Source: Erodium maritimum
Taxonomy: Eukaryota; Streptophyta; Magnoliopsida; Geraniales; Geraniaceae
Direction: 5' to 3'
Length of the DNA: 64,000 nucleotides
NCBI GenBank assembly: GCA_963921825.1
Contig: OY997595.1
Span: 18,531,228 to 18,595,227, forward strand
This document shows, piece after piece, positions 42,786-54,932 of the stretch (within the stretch, counting starts at the first letter, position 1; each line of letters starts with the position of its first letter). Below the pieces are notes generated by a model. It ran no database searches. It saw nothing but the letters and a program-made list of their open reading frames with translations, and was not told the DNA's origin. A program made the position numbers and the translations under genes.

Positions 42786-43294
42786 GGGAAAACCTCAAAA
42801 ACATGTCCTCAAACGACCTTTGTTAGCAGAAACATGATGTGGTTACCTTTCTTTCTTAAAAACATGCTTATACCTTTTGTTTATTACAAAAAGTAGCGAC
42901 TTACGTTTATTATTTTTATTTTTCCGTTATTTTGGACGGAAAACGAACACGTGCTCGACACCAGTCTTTATATTTATCATTAATACTGAAGTTGTCCCTA
43001 TTTCTCTCATCTAAATGAAATTCCAGAGAAGAAATTGAACACTCGTACGACCATATCCAATATTTAGACTAGAGAAATATGGACAATTTCAGTATTTATG
43101 ATAAATATAAAGATTGTGTGTCGAGCACATGTTCGTTTTCCGTCCAAAATAACGGAAAAATAAAAATAATAAACATAAGTCGCTACTTTTTGATAATAAA
43201 CAAAAGGTATAAGCATGTTTTCGAGAAAGAAAGGTAACCATAGTATGTTTCTGCTAACAAAGGTCGTTCGAGGGCATGTTTTTGAGCTTTCCCC
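42786..43294. mobile_element. Fold-back MULE 2 (509 bp)
   Basis: Nearly the whole element is inverted repeat. The left arm (GGGAAAACCTCAAAAACATG...) spans about 42786-43005 and its mirror is about 43075-43294. The 9-bp TSD ATATATCAA is perfect (42777-42785 and 43295-43303). No coding sequence. Confidence 0.92.
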
Positions 43295-43415
43295 ATATAT
43301 CAAATACTATATATGTTATAAAATTTGCATCAGTAAGTTAAGTTATAAGTATTATAAATTTAAATTGTGGTTGGTGGGGTTTTTTTTTCTGATCAGCGAA
43401 TGCAAATTTAAATTA

Positions 43416-44349
43416 GGGAAAATGACACATAACCCCTGCTAACTATCACCGTTTTTCACATCACCCCCCCCCCCCCTAACTATTTTTTGTGACATTTAAC
43501 TCCTCTAACTTTTATTTTTTTTCACTTTAGTCTAACAATGTTAAATTTTGGATGGAAACAACCATGTGCAAAGCACATGATGTTTTATTTTTATTAAATG
43601 ACATAACTAGCCTTTCATATATACTAACTTAACATAACTAAACTCAAACCCTTATTTCTCCCCCTTTTCCTCTTTCTCGTATCCTCTCAGCCACACAAAG
43701 CTTCCAACTCCAAACTATCACCTCTAATTATCTCCTCTAGTCTTCTCTCATCTCAAACACTTTTTCTTGCTTTTCACCCTTCTTCTCTCTTGCCAAGAAA
43801 TTGAAATCAAAATCAAACATAATGAATTAACAATAAAATAAAATTAAATATGGGAGATTAGCGAAGAGAATTAACAAAAACATAATTAAGGAAAAAAATG
43901 AATAGAAGTAGTAAATATTTAAACAATAATGAAAATAAACGAAAAGAATAAAAACACATTAATGAAAATAAAAATTAGTAAAGAAAAAAACACTCTTTAA
44001 TATAAAAGTAATAATATTCAATTAAAAATAAAAATATCAATATTAAAAACATAATTAATAAAATAAAGGTAGAGAATAAAAAAGGATTAACGAATTTTTT
44101 AAAAAAATAAAAGAAAATAATGGAAATAAAAAAAACTAATAGTTAGGGGGTGATGTGAAAAAAGGTTTTGAAAATTTGATGGTTAATTAAGGGGTATTTT
44201 GGACATTCGACTTTCATTGGATGAAAAGTTAACACCGTTGGACTAAAGTGAAAAAAAATAAAAGTTAGAGGAGTTAAATGTCACAAAAAATAGTTAGGGG
44301 GTGATGTGAAAAACGGTGATAGTTAGCATGGGTTATGTGTCATTTTCCC
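43416..44349. mobile_element. Non-autonomous MULE 3 (934 bp)
   Basis: The ends GGGAAAATGACACATAACCC and its inverse (gggttatgtgtcattttccc) extend into inverted repeats of about 120 bp. The 9-bp TSD TTTAAATTA is perfect (43407-43415 and 44350-44358). The interior is extremely A-rich without genes. A run of 13 C lies at 43464-43476. Confidence 0.93.
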
Positions 44350-44389
44350 TTTAAATTAAATCTTTTCAGAGGTAGAATAGGAGTACTGA

Positions 44390-46460
44390 TAAGGCCCAGC
44401 TACAGACCTATGAGTGAATCGAACGCTGACCAGTCAGCTCAGCCTCATGAGAGTCTTAACAAAGAGAATGTCAGAAACATGAAAGAGCGTTCCTATATAA
44501 ATAACCTAGGCATCCCAACATGGGAGCAAACCATACAGAAAAGGTCTAAATAACCAGATAGTACAAACATGAAGCGCAAAACGAATAAAAGGAGAAGGTC
44601 TAACACCCGAATTTTGCAACCAAGAAGCACACAAAAAAGGTCTGAAACCCGGATTTTTCAACCATTAAGCACACGAGGAACCAAACGGACCACTAGAAGC
44701 AGGTAGAGCAGCTCAGCAACGATCCACGCCCAATAAGATGAAGAAGCGCGTCCCACGACCAAAGCTGAAACTAGACACCTCCAAATGCCCGAGAGACGGA
44801 AAAAGCTCGAAAGAGACCTTCCCGCGGGCAATGGAGCTCGAACTCATTCCTCCGAAACCAATTCCGAACAGCACCAAGAAAAGGCCCAAAAGGAGAGGAC
44901 CGGTATTTCTACCAAGAACGAGCTCAAACCGCCATAAGAGCAGCACAACACCCATCAGCACGACGAAGAACCAGATCCACAACGATCAACACCCGAGAGA
45001 ATGAAGAAACGCGTCCCACGATCAGATTTGAAGCACTCGACAGCCGATCAGGAGCAAGGAGAAGTGACGAACCAGACACCACACCGAGCCATCCAACGAG
45101 ACCGAACCAGAACTACACGATCAACACCCCATACGATGGAGAAACACGTCCCACGATAGATCCGAAACCAGGCCCCACAAGAGACACGAAAGAGAAGCTA
45201 CCCTGATGGCCAACATCCAAAAACGGAGATCAAATCCAACTCAGCATCAAAAAACCACCACTCCACCTAGCCGCTCCATAGGAATCCCACCTCAAACGAG
45301 TTCGAAGAACAACGCAACTACCACCAGAGTCAACGACCAAAAAGACACTAAATCGAGCCACCGAACACCACTGGTCCAGATGCAATACGATTTGCACCCA
45401 CGCGGATGAAGAAACGTATCCCACTATCAGAACTGAAACAGAAGCCCGCTAGTGACAAGAACGAGCTGTTACCCCGATGGTCAACACCCAAAACGGAGAT
45501 CATAACAAACTCAGCATCTAAAGTCTACCACTCAACCAAGCCGCTCCAAACATCCACCACCACACCAACGGTCGAAGCCTGGCCCCTCTACTACCTGGTG
45601 ATCCGAGTCTGGAACTCGAGCTGAGCGTTCCGATACCAAAACCGATATCCCCTCGTCGGCCAACACCAAACGAGGAACCGAAAGGAAAAGCATGTAATAA
45701 TACCGAGCACGAGCTACACCAAACTCGAAAAGAGCCCGAACTTGGACTCCCCCAAGAGAAGCAGAAAATGCAGCACATCGAACCGAAAAAAGGGGTGAGG
45801 GAATGCTGAGCCGGTTTGGAACCCGACCCAGTCCAAAACCCGACCTAGAACAAGAAACAGACCATGCCAAGTAACCAACCCGGCCCAGAAATGACCTCAT
45901 GGGTGGCCTAAATCGGCCCAAACAAACCCAGTCTTTTCCGGACCAATCTGTCCAAAACCAAAGCACGGCCCGATGCAATCCACCAGCAAACGGACGCCGA
46001 GCAAGATGAACTCCAGTGAGCTTCGAACAGAACAGCAGGTAGCAACTCCAACCTACAGGAAAAGCAAAGGAACCGACGAGCAGGGAGCCAAGAATCCCCC
46101 AAACCATATCTGAGCTCGCTGGTCAGCCGAGCAGATCTCGTCCAGCTCGAGCAGGCCAGGCTATGCAAGCCGAAGGAGAGGAAGCAACCAAACATTCCGG
46201 TGTCGCAGCCGGAGAAGAAGGTCTGACAAGCTGAGGGCGGAAGAAGAAGAACGACAACAAAGCTGGAAAAAAAATTAAAGAGGCAAAGGAATAAGCAGGA
46301 AGATAGAGGATTAGGAAGGAGAAAAGGAGAAAAAAGGAAGGAGGGGACATGCCCCCACCGATGGTAGCTATGACCGGAGGCCACGGCCACCGTCGGTGGG
46401 AGCTGAAGAGGACGACGACGCTAGAGGGGAAGTAGGGTTTTTAGCTTTTTTGAGAGAGAG
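44390..46460 (-). repeat. Unclassified non-coding repeat, probable retroposon
   Basis: A purine-rich stretch (plus strand) with four diverged copies of a roughly 40-bp motif of the form ATGAAGAAACGCGTCCCACGA (near 44736, 45001, 45138 and 45406). On the minus strand the right end (46450 backwards) looks like a leader: aaccctacttcccctc, then CT-rich sequence. The long open minus-strand frames (45532-46107, 45908-46390) lack domains, and I do not consider them genes. Neither poly(A) nor a TSD was found. Confidence 0.45.
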
Positions 46461-46539
46461 TGTCAGGTATTACTTATTAATAAGAGTTGTCTTTGTTGTC
46501 GTCCGAGTTTTGTGGTTGTTGTTCTGATAGTTTTTACGC

Positions 46540-47020
46540 TTGTTTCGACAGTTACATGTCGTTCATGCAACAGTAGTTGGTTATAGCAGTTCAAGTTGGA
46601 GACCAGTCATGCTCTTTGTCTGGTTGGACACTGGGGAAGCCTTCTCTCCTTGTTTGATTGGAATTTGGGAAAACTTCCTTGTAGATCTGATGTTTTGGGT
46701 AGGTTTTTGTCGGATTTACAAGTGTTGGCCACCGGTAAACCTTCCCTACTGGCCCATTTGTTCTTGGTAGCCGGTTTGGGTGTCAAATTTGTCCGGTTCG
46801 GGTTGGCTCGTGGTCGGTGTAACTACAGGCCTTCCCTTTTGGGTCCTCGTTTGGTGTTGGCCAGCGAGGGGTTGCCAGTTTCGGTATCGAAATGCTCAGC
46901 TCGAGTTCCAACCTTGGAACCTCGGAAGTGATGACTTGTTGTTGTTGGCTTGGAGGTTTGAGCTAGTCCTCGGTACAAATACTTTTCTCGGTGTTGACCC
47001 GACTTAGGTATCGAAGGGCT
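46540..47020 (+). repeat. Inverted partial copy of the same repeat
   Basis: 46780-46930 matches 45590-45735 in inverse orientation at roughly 70%: both contain cctcgtttggtgttggcc and ctcagctcgagttcca. The frames open here (46596-46931 and others) are the same non-coding repeat. 47021-47413 is the downstream flank of the next gene and shows nothing else. Confidence 0.55.
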
Positions 47021-47413
47021 AAGCATGTGCTCCATCGTCTGATCTACCGTCTCTCGGGTCATTGGAGGTTCCTACATCACAGAATACCATCAAGTTTCGG
47101 TAGAAGCAACATCTCCTTTTCTGTAACTTCTCAAGTAGTAAAATTTTTCCTGATAGTGTTTGATTAACATCTTTCTGAAAACAAAGTTCCAACTAACATG
47201 AACATCAAAGTAAAAGCAGTACCGGCAACAAACATACAACCCTTCTACACAGATAGCAATATATAGATGGATGGTTATGGAGCTTCATACAAATTGACAG
47301 ATCTCTAGAGACAATTTGAGTTGCTCTTACAAAACAAAATAAGAAACATATCAGTTTAACACTGTTCCAACCTAAGAACAACAGGGATGAACAAGAGAAG
47401 CTACATTGATCTT

Positions 47414-49494
47414 TTATGAATCCTTGGCTCTCTTCTCTATTGCCTCCAAACGCTGAATATCCTTGTAGTACTTGCAGATGCGGAATATAGACCTGTACCA
47501 CATTCAAAACATCCATATTACATGAAACCGAATAACAAATCAACTATTGCACTTGGAATGATCCGCCACTGCCAACGTACCAATAGAGGAAACATGCTCC
47601 AGTACACAGAATCACATTCCTTTGAGATTTGAAATACTGCAAGACACTCCATATTAGTTGCATTACAGGTTGAACATGGTAAACCAAAAGAGAGAGAATT
47701 AACTATTTTCCCTTTAGGGTGGTCGACCAGAAAGCCGTTGTTTAAAGTAAGATAACATACCAAAACTCATAGGTCCAAACCAATTCTTTTTTTGTTAGAC
47801 CATCAGGCTTCTTAAATGAGCCAGCATCACACAAATAACACCTTTAGGCCGTTACACTATACCCACACTAATCCTTGATCTAGTCAGGCAAGACCACACG
47901 AGTGGCAAAAGTCAAACACAAAGTCTTAACACAACTACATTCCAAGAACTTGAACTTGAGAATGGTTACGGTTTAGAAGAGACCCTTCACCATCTCAAAT
48001 ATGTGCTCGGTGGTCCAAACCAAATTTTCATTGCTATCACATTGTATCCAGGATTCGAAATTTATTGGAGAGGAAGGGTTGAATCTCCCACTATAACATT
48101 AACGTCTTAAGCTAAGGAACAGTAAACAAAACAAAAGCCAGGGAAAAGATAAGTAAAATCTGTTGGGAAAAACTCAGCTGCTTTATTTAGGGACGTCTCA
48201 GCGTTTCGTGCCCCTATGACTGGGGATGCCATTAGGTAAAGCTTGGGAGTGTACAGATAGAAAGCAAGTAGAGCATAATTCTTGAGTTAAACATCAGAGA
48301 AAATTGGTCAATGCAACAAAAAAGTTTCTCTTAGAGGCAGTATTATTGCATGTGATGTATCCCGCAAAAATGCAAGCCTCTCTCCATGACAATCTTCACT
48401 CAACTAAACCATGAACAAGCTAGTAGACTAACATGGCTACTACCAACCAGTGCCAATAAGAAAATGAGGGCACCAAAATGAAGGCAGGCCTACTTGGATT
48501 CATCCCTTAGTTAACTGAGAAAAGTATGAACATAACACTAACCTAAACATTACAGACATGTATCGAATCTAGGAAGGTGCAATACAAACGAATTAAGATG
48601 GAAATTGAGTAAGGTGGCACTTCAAGTCACCAGCATTTCTTCAAAACGCTTCCATATTAAATATATTGCTTTACCCATTGTCTGAACAACAAGATTTGAA
48701 TTCTATGAAATTTAACCAACTACAAGCTTCATTGAATCATAGTACTGGACCTTTGTAAAATCAAATTCTTAACACTCAAGTGTACATAAAATATCTAAAC
48801 TCGGTAGCTAATTTTTCAAACACGGCCTATTCCTCACTCAATCTAGCTTCATATTAATAATACAGTATCCCCAAAAAATGAATGGAACACTTGCCAATCA
48901 GAATCTAACTTGATGTCATGTCAATCACAATTCACAACTCAGAAAACTTACTCCTTTCTCAAGACGGTCCCGCTCAGCAGCTGTGCAGGTCTCCCCAGCG
49001 CACATAGGCCATCTGTGCTCAAACTTCCAATACAGATCTTTACAGCATGCCATTACCAGGACAGAAGAAAAAAAACAAATCATTAAGATCAATTCCAGAC
49101 AGATTCATATTTGATACTTCAATCTACTTCTAATCAATTCCAGGTAACATCGAAATTGCAACAAAGTCACACATAACGGAACTATTGTCAATCAAAACAG
49201 CAACAATAAGATAGGAATCGAAGATCGACGACATAAAATTTGACCTTACAAGCAGATTGGTCCCAAAATTTGTCAGTGTATACCTTTTCCCCGAGAAAGC
49301 CCAATAGAGAAGAGAATTGTACCTAGAAGCTGAAACCCAGCAAAGGGCACGACGAACATAGCGGGTTGGAGGATGAGGGATATGAGAGAAACCAAGCGGT
49401 ACTTGAGTAGCTTCGGTGACGGAAGTGTCAAGATGACCGCTAACACCGCCTCCGCCGCCACCACGTAGGTCAGTAACATCCACTGCAACCCCAT
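47414..49494 (-). CDS. BAP31-like ER membrane protein
   Basis: Four exons on the minus strand: 49494-49323, 49037-48952, 47636-47581 and 47492-47414, with GT/AG borders and a continuous frame of 130 residues. The short form of the plant B-cell-receptor-associated-31-like family has the same layout: an N-terminal membrane segment (MGLQWMLLTYVVAAEAVLAV), a second one after LPSPKLLKYRLVSL (PAMFVVPFAGFQLL), a conserved Cys loop (CAGETCTAAERDR), then KSQRNVILCTGACFLYW as the third segment and a charged tail ending at residue 130. Animal BAP31 is an ER chaperone and export factor; the plant short form is uncharacterised. Introns contain no foreign elements that I could see; the second is 1.3 kb. 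The gene looks intact. Confidence 0.92.
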
Positions 49495-49780
49495 TCTTCA
49501 CTATCGACACTCTTCTTCTTCTTCTTCTCTGACTCAGGTGCTTGTGCTTTGCTTAGTAGGCAAGGCTCGAGGTTGTGGCTTTTTCTGAGCTTCTTCTTCA
49601 GACTTAACGCCGCTTTCAGATGCAATTGATTTTTGGACAGTGGTCTCTGGCCGTTGATGAGATTCGTGTTGTTTATTGTTGCCCGTGTGATCTTTGACCG
49701 ATAAGATCGTAATATACTCAAGAAAACATAAACTAAAATGTTACCAATTTGTTAAACTTAACACGTGGATTCATAACAAT

Positions 49781-49795
49781 AAATAATAAAAGACT
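49781..49795 (+). repeat. TSD of the ORF1-only retroposon, left copy
   Basis: AAATAATAAAAGACT, repeated exactly at 52131-52145. Confidence 0.88.
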
Positions 49796-52130
49796 TTTTT
49801 TTTAACGGGCAAACAGAAACGTGCGTTACTGTTAATCAAAAAATTACAAAGTAGGGCCGATGATCTTGGACACTAGAATATTGTTCGAGCCTCTCGTAGG
49901 CGTCATAACTCTTCTTTTTTTTATCAACGAGGTTTTTTATAATCCGTCTGTTCCAAAGGTTGGAAACGGAGGATGCTGCATTAGCAGCCGAAAAACAAGC
50001 TCAGAATTGAGCAAGAAAAAGTCTACTTTTCATCGTAGACATAAACGGAGGACAAACTCTTACCACACTTTCAACATTATTGAAACTGAAACTAAAAAAG
50101 TCCAACTAGTAGTAAAAATCCAACAAAACAAATAAACACAGAAATTCAGACTTAGAGAGAACCAACTAAAGCAATAGGAAATGTGTAAATCGTACTATGT
50201 TCTCTTTGTTTTCCCGAGACTTCCCAGTACTGGATGCCTCGGGTCTTGGAGGATAGGCCTTCTTCCGGCCTTCCCCCCTTCTCCGGGTCCTCTCATTCTC
50301 CCCGGAGAGGTTGTTGTTGAGCTTTCGCATATTGATCTTCGCTATCCTCTTCATCCATCAGCTTGCGGGTCAGTGGAAGCATACCCGAAAGCTCCAGCGC
50401 TTTCTTCACTTGGGTCGTCTAGGTGTAGTATTTCCCTACCTTCTCTTTGCCTCTTGATTTTATTTCTTTCACCCGGATAGGACCTACACCTCCTATCTGA
50501 TCCTGAGGCTCCTTCTGCTTCCCTGCTTTGATTTCTCTCCCACCTGTAGGTAGATCAGATAAAATGGAGTCCTCATTCTCAGACACGTTAGACAAGTCGT
50601 CGGGCTTTGTAATTCCCAGGGTCCCAGTTAATTATCCGGGATGCTCCCCTTGCATGTTTGGAACTGCCCCCCTCAGGGGCGTCCTTAGCCAAGTCGCCAA
50701 ACTCCGTACGAGCCTCTTCCACTTCCCTTAGGGCCAGAAGCTCCGGAGGAGGTAACATATGGACTCTACCGTGTCCTGCTCCACCTCCTCCCACAAAGTC
50801 CGTAATTGGGTCGACGCACAGAGAGGTGAATAGGTCATCCACCGAAGTCAGCCGAGGTGCTATTGGTGCCCTCCACTCCGTCTTGAGAAGGTAATCCACA
50901 TCCAATCCCATCGAAACTCAGATGAAGTCATCATATCGGATTTACTCCCGTTTTACTCCCTATAAATGAGCTTTGCATGCTTTGATGGGATGATTTAATC
51001 TTCCACATCGAACACAAAAGCCCGAGAGGCTCTCATATTGCAACCACACCAGAGAGGAGGTAAACTGCCCCGAAAATCAAAGACGGATCCGTCGTCTTAG
51101 AGGCCTGTCCACATCAACACTAACACGTAATCACAAAAAAAATCATCCAGACAACGTGTTTTCGGGATATGAGCAGAAATTACCTCCTTACCATGGGCTG
51201 AGGCGAGTAAAGCACAAATTTGAGCATTATGAGCATCTCTAGGAACGTTTTTTGCTCACACCTCGATCTCCATGTAAGCAAATCAGATTGAGCTAGGTTT
51301 CATGCACGGTTGGAGGGGTACCAGAAGTAGTGGGTAGCCGCTAAATCCTCAAGAGCCTCGATGGCAAATGGATTCCATCGTTGCCCTCGATGGAAAATGG
51401 AACGCAACCACTTCCTTGTTGAGGCACTCCACCTCCAGATCCTGGACCTTCCAGTTGTGGATCATCACCCCACAGAGGGTAGTGATGTTGTGTCTCCTAA
51501 CCCCCGCAACCCTACCCGTCATGGAGAACTGGTACTGACCGCCCGTTGTCGTCAGACGACTTTGATAGAGACCTCCAGAGTCTCCTTCTCATCCTCTCAA
51601 TCAAGTATTAGAATGTGAGGTGCCAGTGGGAGTCTGGTTGAGATTTGGGTCGTTGGTAGTTGAAACGACGTGACATCAAACGAGGCATTTGTCTGTGGTG
51701 CAGAAATGGGCTATTTATTGACTAAAGGTCTCGAAACGGTTCTCCCCGTCTCTACATGTGCCAGACGGAGCCTCGTCCAGGCCGGAGCTTGAGATTCCCG
51801 TGGGGGTACAAGGTCGTAGAGGTCCATGGTGCTCCCCAATGAGGCATGCAACACTTGAGGGGTCGTTGGTGCAGTCGTTGTATAGGAGAAAAGGGTGTTT
51901 TCCAGCGATGAAATGGACGGTGGCCTAGTCTCCAAAAGTGATGAATGGGGAGAAGGGTCGACGACCATTGCTAGAGTGTGGTCTGAGGTCGGAGAGGGTG
52001 GGGCATGGTTATGGTGGGCGGAGGATTTGGAAAAGAGAAGAAAAACGAGGGGAAGCAGAGAGATTTTGAAACCTAAAGTCTCTCAGACTCAAAAAAATTC
52101 GAATATGAAACTTGAAGATGCTTTCTTAAC
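49796..52130 (-). mobile_element. ORF1-only LINE derivative (2.3 kb) with 15-bp TSD
   Basis: Minus-strand element: leader (52130-51969), ORF1-like region (51968 to about 50166), untranslated region and terminal A-run (49803-49796 as T on plus). Perfect 15-bp TSDs show that it inserted as one unit lacking the endonuclease/RT ORF. An internal A8 run preceded by GTTGAT (about 49912-49925) looks like the LINE's own 3' end; the 110 bp after it may be transduced flanking sequence. Confidence 0.85.
50166..51968 (-). pseudogene. LINE ORF1-like gene, multiple stops and frameshifts
   Basis: It starts at ATG 51968 (MVVDPSPHSSLLETRPPSIS), open to 51711. Beyond that the frame is broken many times, but DUF4283-like pieces follow, and a zinc-knuckle stretch near 51000-51060 reads like EPLGLLCSMWKIKSS against the family's SGFCFxCGRLGH. 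A Gly/Glu-rich C-terminal part lies at 50911-50588 and further charged sequence at 50354-50166. No function remains in this copy. Plus-strand frames here are shadows. Confidence 0.65.
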
Positions 52131-52145
52131 AAATAATAAAAGACT
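52131..52145 (+). repeat. TSD of the ORF1-only retroposon, right copy
   Basis: Exact second copy of AAATAATAAAAGACT. Confidence 0.88.
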
Positions 52146-53808
52146 ACAAGACATGTGAAATCGTTCCGTTTTAGGTTCTCTCAAATTTCAAACACCTCAA
52201 TTTCTTCCAAACTATTTCGGCCTCCGTCGACTACCCTTTGAGCCACATTTTCTCTCCTATCAGTTAGCCTTCATGGATGCAAGAGTACCCCTCTCATCAG
52301 CATCTGCCCCAACGTCACGACTCTCGGTCTGACACCTAACCATGGTGCGATCATCCTATTGGGGATCCTAGATCATCTTAAAAGGTGGATCCCACGATCT
52401 CGCCACTGAACGTCGTTCCCTGCCTCACGAAATGGTGTATCCCTACCCCGCCACCCATTCTGGCCGACTGGAACAACGCTTTAACTCGTCACGCTTTCCG
52501 ATCATGTCGACCCCCGCAGATGATCTCGGACCCTAATGGATCTACGACCTAGATGACTTGAACCGAGGAAAACGAGGACCGATTAAGGCATGCCAGATGT
52601 CTATGGTCCCGCCCCACCCGTACCATCGCCCCTCCGGATAGAGGCCTCGAACTCGACAAGATGGAATCATTGTCTGCAGCATAGATGGGAGGGACCGGAC
52701 GCCAGATCTGGGACCGCGAGGCGATCAAGATTGTTGGTCTTCTTTGGACGATCCCTATTAATGGTGGCCAATCTACCATTATGACCGCAGCTTTTTTTAG
52801 CCTACTACATAGGTGCTGGAGAACCGTGATCCTACTCGGGAGCCACGACCGAAGGAAATATTGTTGAGTCTCTGAGTGACATTGGATACTCACCCCATCA
52901 TTCCACGGGGAGGGGGGACCAATCATTTTGATGAAGCAAGAATACAGGGTGCATATGGGATCGAGCAACCTCTGGAACCGATACACAGGACAGGACGGGA
53001 AGAACCTCAGTGGTACCTTTCGCCTCTTAGGGCCACGGAGCCCCCTCCCCCGGCTAGGGCCCAGTCAAGCCTAGGTGGTACCTTCCATCCCCGGATATGG
53101 ATGGGTCCGAGACCCTCACTTAGGAGACCATGGAGTCCATAAATACTTCGGCGGTAGATGGCCCCAAGAGGATAAGGACAAGGCATGACCTATTGCCTCG
53201 TGGGTCATCATGAGACACTCAGGGCATCTCGGGGTGTTACTGAGGAGCCACACCCCAACCCCACTGGAGCAGACATGCTCTGGTACCCATCCTTCTCCTT
53301 CCCGTAGTGTACTCCTTGGTTACCTAATGCGACACACCAGTATAGAACAAGTAGATATGGGGGAAGCTCTTATGATCATCCTATTACACACAACTGGAAT
53401 AGGGACCGACCCCATATACTTTCCCTGTATCTTTCTAGGTTATTAGTTATAGAATCAGTGCTCTGGTCATCACTAGAGATGTATCTCATCTTTTGCATCT
53501 ACTCATAAATATGTACGGCCTTTCCACTTTATACCAATAAAAGTACTTATTTTTGTGCTAAAAATTACAACAAGACATGAAGCATATGCGGTGGTGATCG
53601 TCCTCTTCGTGTTAGCCTCGCACGCTAGAAGTGAACACACATATACAACAGGATGGGTTTTCGTTGGCCCAAACAATCAGACGAATCAGGCGAGGTCTGC
53701 TATGCAGCCTCCCAAGTCCAATGAGGCACCTATGGAGAAGCGGGACACTATGGACGAGAAGCGTTCCACTCCCATCATGATCAACTATTTTTGATCGTCC
53801 TTAATGTG
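52146..53808. other. Unclassified, probably transposon-derived sequence
   Basis: GC-moderate sequence with short overlapping frames on both strands (for example 52549-52986 on -, 52876-53142 on +), none with a domain I recognise. 53780-53808 directly precedes LTR C, and on removing C it leads into the Tat/Athila-like LTR at 56774. It could therefore be the decayed internal 3' region of that element. Confidence 0.35.
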
Positions 53809-54693
53809 TGTAAGAACCGACAAAAGTTGACTTTTTGCCAGAAAAGTCAACCGATGACTCCGGGAGTCATTCGGGACCTTTCCGGGGCCCAAAAAGCTTA
53901 GCCGTCATTACGGTTAGCTTAGTTGGGCCGTTTCCTTTCAAATTACTGTAATATTGGAAAAGTCAATTTTCGGTCAAACGGGGACTTTTTATCGACAACT
54001 CCTAATTAAATTGAGGTGTTGGATTTTCAACTAAGGACAAGTGGTCCCTACATGGACACTTGTCCATGCTAGCTTGGAGGGGAAGAAAGGAGGCTAAAAA
54101 TACACTTTTACCCCTCACAAGTTGTCCTTAAGTGGATAAAAGCTAAGGGGCTTTTTGGACTTTACCACTTTTAGGTCTTTTAAGGCAATTGAAGCAACCA
54201 ATTCAGCCATTCCTCACTAGTACAACCGAAACACACAAGGGAGAGATAGCAAGGAGAGCTTCCATTGAAGCTTGGAGAAGAAGCAAGTGAAAGGGAGGAG
54301 CTTTTGGATGTTTTCTTCTCAAATCTTCACCAAAGCCTTCTTTTCTTCATCATCTCACCATCCTAAAAGTAAGTACACTATCATAATCTCATTTAAATTC
54401 ATTTCAAGTTTTGGGTTTCCATAGAAATGCATGAACTAGCTAAGCTTTTGAGTAATGGTTGTTAGCTGTTTGTTTTTGGAGAAGTAGTTGATGGTTTTAA
54501 GTAGAAATCCTTTGGGTTTTTGTTGTTTATTGAAACCCATTAAGGGTATTGAAGTTTGAGGGGTTGAATGACTGTTTTTGGAGCTTGATGTTATTGAAAA
54601 TGGAGTTTTTGAAGTAGATTTTCGTAGAAACGAAGCTGAGGAAGAAGAAGCCTGAACCTGCTCGGTTTCCGCACGGAAAGGGTCTGGTTCCGG

Positions 54694-54932
54694 CCCTCTG
54701 AGCGGCACGGTATCGGACTCGGTGTTGGCCCTCTGAGCGGCACGGTCCGGGATCGATGCCGGCCCTCTGAGCGGCAAGGAACAGGTCCTAGACCGGCCCT
54801 TTGAGCGGCGCGGTCCGGATCCCAGACCAGCCCTCTGAGGGGCACGGTCCGGGCCTGGTGCCGGGCCTCTGAGGGGCGTGGTCTGGGTCTGGTTCCGGAC
54901 CTCTGAGCAGCACGGCCTGGGTCGGTTTCCAG
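54694..54932 (+). repeat. 34-bp minisatellite inside LTR C
   Basis: Seven units beginning CCCTCTGAGCGGCACGG start at 54694, 54729, 54763, 54797, 54831, 54865 and 54899 (spacing 35, then 34 throughout). Frames across it (54436-54845 on -) are artefacts of the repeat. Confidence 0.9.

Noticed and set aside
45532..46390. Minus-strand frames of 191 and 160 codons as genes
   Set aside because: They overlap each other, have no domain, and their sequence recurs in inverted form at 46780-46930 as non-coding repeat.
54436..54845. Two minus-strand frames with repeated SEGR-like units
   Set aside because: They are produced by the 34-bp minisatellite in LTR C.
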